64,000 nucleotides of DNA from Tethya wilhelma (taxonomy: Eukaryota; Porifera; Demospongiae; Tethyida; Tethyidae): NCBI GenBank assembly GCA_964030475.1, contig CAXIPT010000002.1, positions 18,941,703 through 19,005,702 of the forward strand, written 5' to 3'. The position numbers and the translations under genes are program-made. Below the pieces are notes generated by a model. The model was not told the origin of the DNA. It worked only from the letters and a program-made list of their open reading frames with translations, and ran no database searches. This document shows, piece by piece, positions 58,916-64,000 of this stretch (the stretch's first letter is position 1; each line of letters opens with the position of its first letter).

Positions 58916-61359
58916 CGTGTGCGTGCGTGCGTGCTAGAATACCATTTCTTCATCTTTGTTGTATCTTGCAATGTCCCTCCTTAGTGTCCTGATGATGATC
59001 AACGCCAAAATGCCTACATATATACAACAGTATACGTATTGTACAACAGTATACATGTTGTAGGCTATGTATCGATTTGGCTGCCATTGAACACACATAT
59101 TAGTAGCAGTAATTACGCGAACAGGATGGATGGGTACACAGTGTCCATAACACAGCAATACGCCCTATATAACTTCCTAATGAGCTGTTGAGGGAACACA
59201 AGCTCAAGCCAAAATCACCGGACTACAAACTTAAGGTACACTTTAAGGTACAACCATGAACAACTCTTAGCTCAATGATGAGAGCTTTTGATGACAAGTT
59301 TCAAAGACACAGGATCATATCTAAAGTCAAACTAGCTCAAGAGTTCACACCAGGCCTCAAAATGATCCATTAGAAGTGGCATTTGTAAGCAGTTTTATCT
59401 AACCCTAACATAAACATACTTGTAGCACCAACACCCTGCAGATGTAATACCAACATACCCACCTGATAGAAAGAGCACAATGGCTACAGAGTTGCAAATG
59501 GCAAACCAATGGATTTGAACGTCACTCATTTTCAAGTAGCTGTCCCATCTTGAGGCCCACGCAACATCACTGACCTGCCACAGAACACTGTACGTGAACG
59601 TCACCTGATTTTTCTCTGCAAGCAAAACAATAAACAATTCCTAAAGTGATTGTAGTTCACATTTCAAAGAATAATGCTATTGAATGTGAGATGTTTGTAT
59701 GATTGAGATGTACTGTACATCGTGAAATTTTCGCCGCTATAAATTTTCGCAATTGAGATACGTACTGTTTCTTTCCAAGCTGTACACTTTAGAGTCTTGA
59801 GGAAACATGCATTTCTCTCCACTCTCTCTCTTTTCTGCTGTCTGCTTCTCAGGGTCCTTCATCTTGAGTGAGTCGCTGGACACACTGCGGGGGTCCACTT
59901 CAAAGCCAACAATACGATACACTGGGTCTTTACCAGTCCTGAGGGAATAGCATGTGCATCACAATGATAGGGAAACTCGCAGTAAGCATACTAGCTATAA
60001 AATTACTATGATAAGAGAGTTGAAAATCTTGATATCCATAGTGTACGCAAAACATATTCTCTCAAGAATTACATACTTGTGTGCAATCACAGTAAAATTT
60101 TAACAACACTAGCTGACCTCAAGCTAGTCTAGCTAGCCCAAATCCTCCCTCCACTCTCTGTGGGCCTACCTTGTCACTTGATGGTACTTGATGATGATAG
60201 TGAGGTGGTTGTTGAGGATGGCCTGCTTGGCGTGCACAAAGCCCAACTTGAATCCATCCTCGTACTGAAGCTCATTGGTCTTCAAGTTACGAAAGACAGT
60301 GGCAGCAGGAAGGTTGTCAGCAAGCCTAGACAAAACCACAGATAGATACAATAGCAGACATCACACAGAGAAATACCAAACATACATACATATTACAAAA
60401 ATTAACTTCTAAAGTATGCAGCTATGTTTTTACACCAGCACCATAATATTATGCCACACATTAGGCACTGCGTGCAAGTCACCCAGAAGAGGTATTTGCT
60501 TAACACGTGCAGCTTTTCAATAGACACTCATTTTCATTGACTAACATGTGAATGGTGTAGTCTTGATGGATTCTCTCAATGAACTGATTCGATTCACCTT
60601 CAGATAAATCCACGGTGCACAGCACCTGACAGGGTTCATCCTTGTATACGTTCACCTGCAGTGGAGATGGATGATCCCTTGTGTCAGTGGTATGAGAGCA
60701 TGGCCAGTGCACGTGCCAATAATTGTATTGAACACCATTTCCATTTCAACCCATACAACTACAGTTATACAGTTCCTCCATAGTTACACACACACACAAA
60801 GTGGCATGTAGTTAACTCATTGTCACTAATGTACCTCATATGGTGTATTGACAATCCTATCTCCTCTCAAAACTTCACCTGAATAATAGTAGAACACACA
60901 CACACACACACACTCATACAACCACTGTACATAGCACTAGCTTGTATACAAACCTAGATTGAGAGTCTTGTAATGGACTTTCTCTTGAGGAAGCGAACAA
61001 AATTTCAACGTGTAGTACTCATATGGCAACTGTGTGTTCACACTGGTCATTTTAACAGCCTTTTCAGGTGTGTGCAGAATATGTTAAGTACATAGGAACA
61101 GATTTAGTGAGGGTGTGCACTAAATAGAAAAAAAACCAACTGAAAAAAATTTTTTGCATTGCTAGCAGAAGTAGTACTTGCGTTTGAATGTGTAGTTAAA
61201 TTTAAACATCTCATAAGTTCTCACCCTTATCTCCAACTTGTCATCTTTGCTGTACTCAGTGGGGGCGACTCCCGGGATATAAAACCCACTGCTGGGCGAA
61301 AAATAACCGATAATCAATGATAATGCGAGAAGGCAACCTATTCTCTGTACTCCACTCAT
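56788..61359 (-). CDS. TM9SF4: Transmembrane 9 superfamily protein TM9SF4
   Basis: Fifteen exons in transcript order: 61225-61359, 60954-61059, 60835-60878, 60546-60655, 60170-60325, 59766-59938, 59463-59615, 58943-59013, 58700-58832, 58284-58365, 58131-58206, 57754-58013, 57612-57675, 57297-57506, 56788-56937. Phases agree and give 640 residues, against about 642 in human. A signal peptide ([19 protein letters not shown]) is followed by the luminal domain beginning FYIPGVAP. About nine membrane segments follow, with family blocks [34 protein letters not shown] and [11 protein letters not shown]. The C-terminus is VKQD, matching the KxD/E Golgi-retention signal. TM9SF4 acts in the Golgi and endosomes, in membrane-protein sorting and phagocytosis. 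Two donors are weak (GTTTGT after exon 2, GTTAAA after exon 14). I chose the Met at 61357-61359 because no in-frame upstream ATG exists. Confidence 0.95.
58388..58438. repeat. (GT)n microsatellite in a TM9SF4 intron
   Basis: About 22 GT units. A longer GT/GC tract is at 58862-58932, just before the exon at 58943-59013, and another at 56939-56980. Confidence 0.85.
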
Positions 61360-61597
61360 GATTGCCACTTTGAAATCATGAGGTGCTCAGCAAAGGCAGA
61401 AAGAAACCCTTTTCACCACTTGAGAGTTGTAGCTCCCTCTTCAACATGCGTAAAGAAACATTTACTTCGCACAATTAGATCACTACTGGAATTTAGGTAA
61501 ATGGTCGAAAAATTGCTGGTGCATATACCGTTATGCATGCAAAGGACATGCATTATAGACTGATATCAGAAATTATAAATTTAAAATGATCTGCATT

Positions 61598-62285
61598 TTA
61601 AACAAGTAAATGGTGAGTTGGTTTCTTGCCAGGCCAAGCTTCTTTGGCATATTTCTTCTTTCTTGGTTCAGCCTCATCAGAAAACAGTGAAGGTAGAGGA
61701 ACAGCTGAGTGCATCGGCTGAGCCCACTGGAGTGCAGCATGAGAGGGAAACGGTTGCACAGGTGTATCTGAAGGGTTAGCAACTGGAGGAGCTGTGCGTG
61801 TGTGTGTGTGTGTGGGTAAGTGGGTGGGTGTAGGTGAGTGGAAGTGACAAATACACCTACCAGCTGAGATAGTCTTGGAGAAGAGGCTTCCAGAGAATCC
61901 TCCGAGGGTAGAGGGCGAGGTAGCATCAACGCTGGGAAGACTCATGTCCTGATAGAGAGCAGTGGGAGACCTGAGAGGCTGTGTGAACTTATTGATGGTA
62001 GGACTAGTAGGGGAGGTGACCTTTGCAGCACCACCTTCTAATTTTTGTTTCTGAAGAATGCATGGCCAACAGTCAATGACTCATGACAGCAAGCTAAGAC
62101 CCTTGTGGATCATTACCTTGGTGGGTAATATGGTTGTCGTGACCATGTTCCTGAACTTGCCAATCGTTGGGTCAACGTCCTCAGGGTTGATGATCTCTTC
62201 ATCTTCTGCGAATGTAATCGAGCGAGGTCTGTTCTTTCTCTTGCGAGGTTTTTCATTCTCGTTTATTCCAACCATTGAGATTTGN

Positions 62286-62334
<49 letters not shown>

Positions 62335-63067
62335 GCACTACATACAAGCAGCCATGCATTACTGCAACCATAGATATAATTGGGAACAGCAAAAAAAAAA
62401 GCATACATCAACTTCATTGTCCAACTCTGGCAGTCCAAGCAATGTCCCTCCTTCCACTCCGTCCCCTAGCTCTCCCTCTGCAGTTAAGACCGAAGTCACT
62501 TGAGGTTTTTCTCTTAAAGTATACGATCGTGTTGAAGCTCCAAATCTTATTGTTGTATCGAGAGGCAGCTGGGTGGGTTTGTTGGACTCCAACCGCAAAG
62601 AACCAATGAATGTACCGTGAGCTACAGGGATATGTGTGCGTGTAGAATAATGTAGTTATTTGGTCATTCTTCTCGTGGTAACTCACTGCTTCCAAGGTCG
62701 ATGAGGAACGGTCTTTGTAGGTGTTTGTGGTAAACTAGAACAGCGTGTTGTCGAGATACGCTCTGATGCTGAAGAGGAAAGTCACAATTGTCCTTGTTTC
62801 GGCCAAATATGTAGTGACTCTTATCATCCAGGAGCAATTTCTGCATAAAAACATGAAAATGTTTATCACATTCACTTAGCATGTGGAAGTGCATTCAAAT
62901 GTGCTTCACTGTACCTGTAAAACAGTGCCATTCTTTACAACATCCAGATGCAAGCCAGATGGGGGGATCCCAGCCCTACAGACATACGAATATAATCAAG
63001 ATCTAACAAGAGCTTTTGGTCAGCTCTCTTACCATGAGGGAGGCTTGTACTCTTGATCGGTGCTCAT
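61598..63067 (-). CDS. PPP1R8: Nuclear inhibitor of protein phosphatase 1 (NIPP1)
   Basis: Exons in transcript order: 63033-63067, 62915-62975, 62687-62840, 62407-62621, 62117-62284 (5' end missing), 61861-62050, 61598-61791. The N-terminal FHA domain spans roughly residues 25-125, with GRNKDNCDF, the phosphopeptide-binding SVSRQH, and HGTFIGS. A basic stretch (PRKRKNRPR) leads into the PP1-docking RSITF, an RVxF-type motif, followed by DEEIINPEDVDPTIGKFRNMV. The C-terminus KKKYAKEAWPGKKP is near-identical to the human tail. NIPP1 binds PP1 and splicing factors in the nucleus. The fifth exon is cut by the N at 62285: its acceptor and the first 10 or so residues (the family NLTxFNTAHNK block) are absent from the assembly. 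The gene is head-to-head with the ankyrin gene, 183 bp apart. Confidence 0.93.
62285..62334. other. Assembly gap (N) plus (GT)n replacing the start of a NIPP1 exon
   Basis: The N directly abuts coding sequence (QISMVGI) and is followed by about 24 GT units. The conserved residues expected just before QIS are missing, so real sequence has been collapsed here. Confidence 0.75.
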
Positions 63068-63250
63068 CACAAATTGAGGTGTCTCTCACACTGTATCACA
63101 GCTGGTCAGAAAGTATTCGTAATAATGCACACCAACACGTTAATGATGAATGGGTGGAGCTGCAGGTGTGGCATACATGCAGTCAGAGGACTTGACTCTG
63201 GACTAGATTGCATGCAGCATGCATGTCAAAGTGCTGCATGCATTTTAGAG

Positions 63251-64000
63251 ATGGACTACAATATTTCCAAGAATTTGAGCAGCAGCACTGCAACTACTTC
63301 TTTACAAGAAACACAATTAGGTAGAAAGAAACAAGCAAACAGGCAATCCAGAAAGTGTTTCAGGAGAACTGATTGTGATTGGAAGTCAGGTGTGAACACT
63401 GAGACTCTCATAGATTGCAACTCTGCTAGCAAAAGACTCTGTAAGTCTATCAGTATCTGCAAGAAGATGTGTATGTAAAGAAAATCTATTTGCTTTAGTC
63501 TTGTAAATACCATAGCTGTACATGCTAATATCTGTTAGTAAGTGTTAGAAATCACACCTCGGCTTGTACCCAATTATCATGTTTTGATGTATACACTATG
63601 CAGTTAAAGAAGAAAAATCTTCTTATGGTCTTCTTAAATATTTTGCTGAGCTTTCTCAATCTGAATCTGATGATATCGACTTTAACAAGATCGAACATCT
63701 CATTTCACTGGGAGCTGATGTCAATTCAGTTGCCGAGAGTACAAGGCAATCTGTCTTCCATTGCATAGCTTCCAACTGGAATATAGAGGTCGCAAACTTC
63801 ATGTTGGAGAAAGGTGCAGACATTCATGCCAAGGACAGCAGTGGTAGGACTCCATTGCATGTGGCAGCTGGCTCAGACCACAAGGAGATGGTTGTGTGGC
63901 TACTGGAGCATGGTGCTGAACTAGAAGGGAGAACACTGAATGAGAAGCAAACACCAGTCCATTATGCAACCAAAAGTGGTTCACTTCAAGCATTGCAAGC
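63251..64000 (+). CDS. Ankyrin-repeat protein, 5' part
   Basis: Proposed exons: 63251-63320 (start Met, MDYNISKNLSSS) and 63604 to the window end. They are joined phase 1 through donor GTAGAAAG and acceptor tatgcag. Exon 2 stays open to the end. It contains at least three ankyrin repeats: EHLISLGADVNSV, then VANFMLEKGADIHAKDSSGRTPLHVAA, kept here only as position 63789-63865, and VVWLLEHGAELEGR. The repeat consensus (G-TPLH-AA, LL--GA-) is clear. Ankyrin repeats bind other proteins; no function can be given without the rest of the gene. The first exon is less certain than the second; the open frame extends upstream of the chosen Met. The shared upstream region with NIPP1 suggests a bidirectional promoter. 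Confidence 0.75.

Overview
This window is eukaryotic, with spliced genes, GT-AG introns, short intergenic gaps and abundant (CA)n/(GA)n microsatellites. The gene content is that of an early animal: several Src-family kinases, an Ig/FN3 receptor, LIN54, NUP153, CHMP3, EXOG, TM9SF4 and NIPP1. Compact genes, sponge-like clustered Src-related kinases and many small inverted-repeat elements make a demosponge (Amphimedon-like) my best guess. That is inference, because no species marker is visible.

Layout. 0.1-0.9 kb: 3' end of a Rab GTPase (+). 1.5-2.9 kb: CHMP3 (-), head-to-head with LIN54 (+, 3.3-7.6 kb). 7.6-9.2 kb: gene-poor. 9.2-26.3 kb: a single-pass receptor with Ig and FN3 domains (+), containing a recent ~1-kb tandem exon duplication. 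27.3-35.5 kb: NUP153 (-). 37.3-56.4 kb: five Src-family kinases on the minus strand, here called S1 to S5, with the mitochondrial nuclease EXOG lying between S2 and S3. 56.8-61.4 kb: TM9SF4 (-). 61.6-63.1 kb: NIPP1/PPP1R8 (-). 63.25 kb to the end: an ankyrin-repeat gene (+) running off the window.

The most interesting part is the kinase array. Each complete member has one exon for the myristoylated N-terminus plus SH3 and one uninterrupted exon for SH2 plus kinase. S3 has no SH3 exon of its own, S2 has lost DFG and both regulatory tyrosines, and S1/S3/S4 share stretches of identical DNA that look like gene conversion. An orphan xanthine dehydrogenase-type exon sits in the large S5 intron.

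Several single-N positions are assembly joins. Two of them (42637 and 55123) have duplicated flanks that create false extra exons, and one (62285) has removed the start of a NIPP1 exon. Exon boundaries were read by eye from splice signals, reading frame and remembered family conservation; no search was run.
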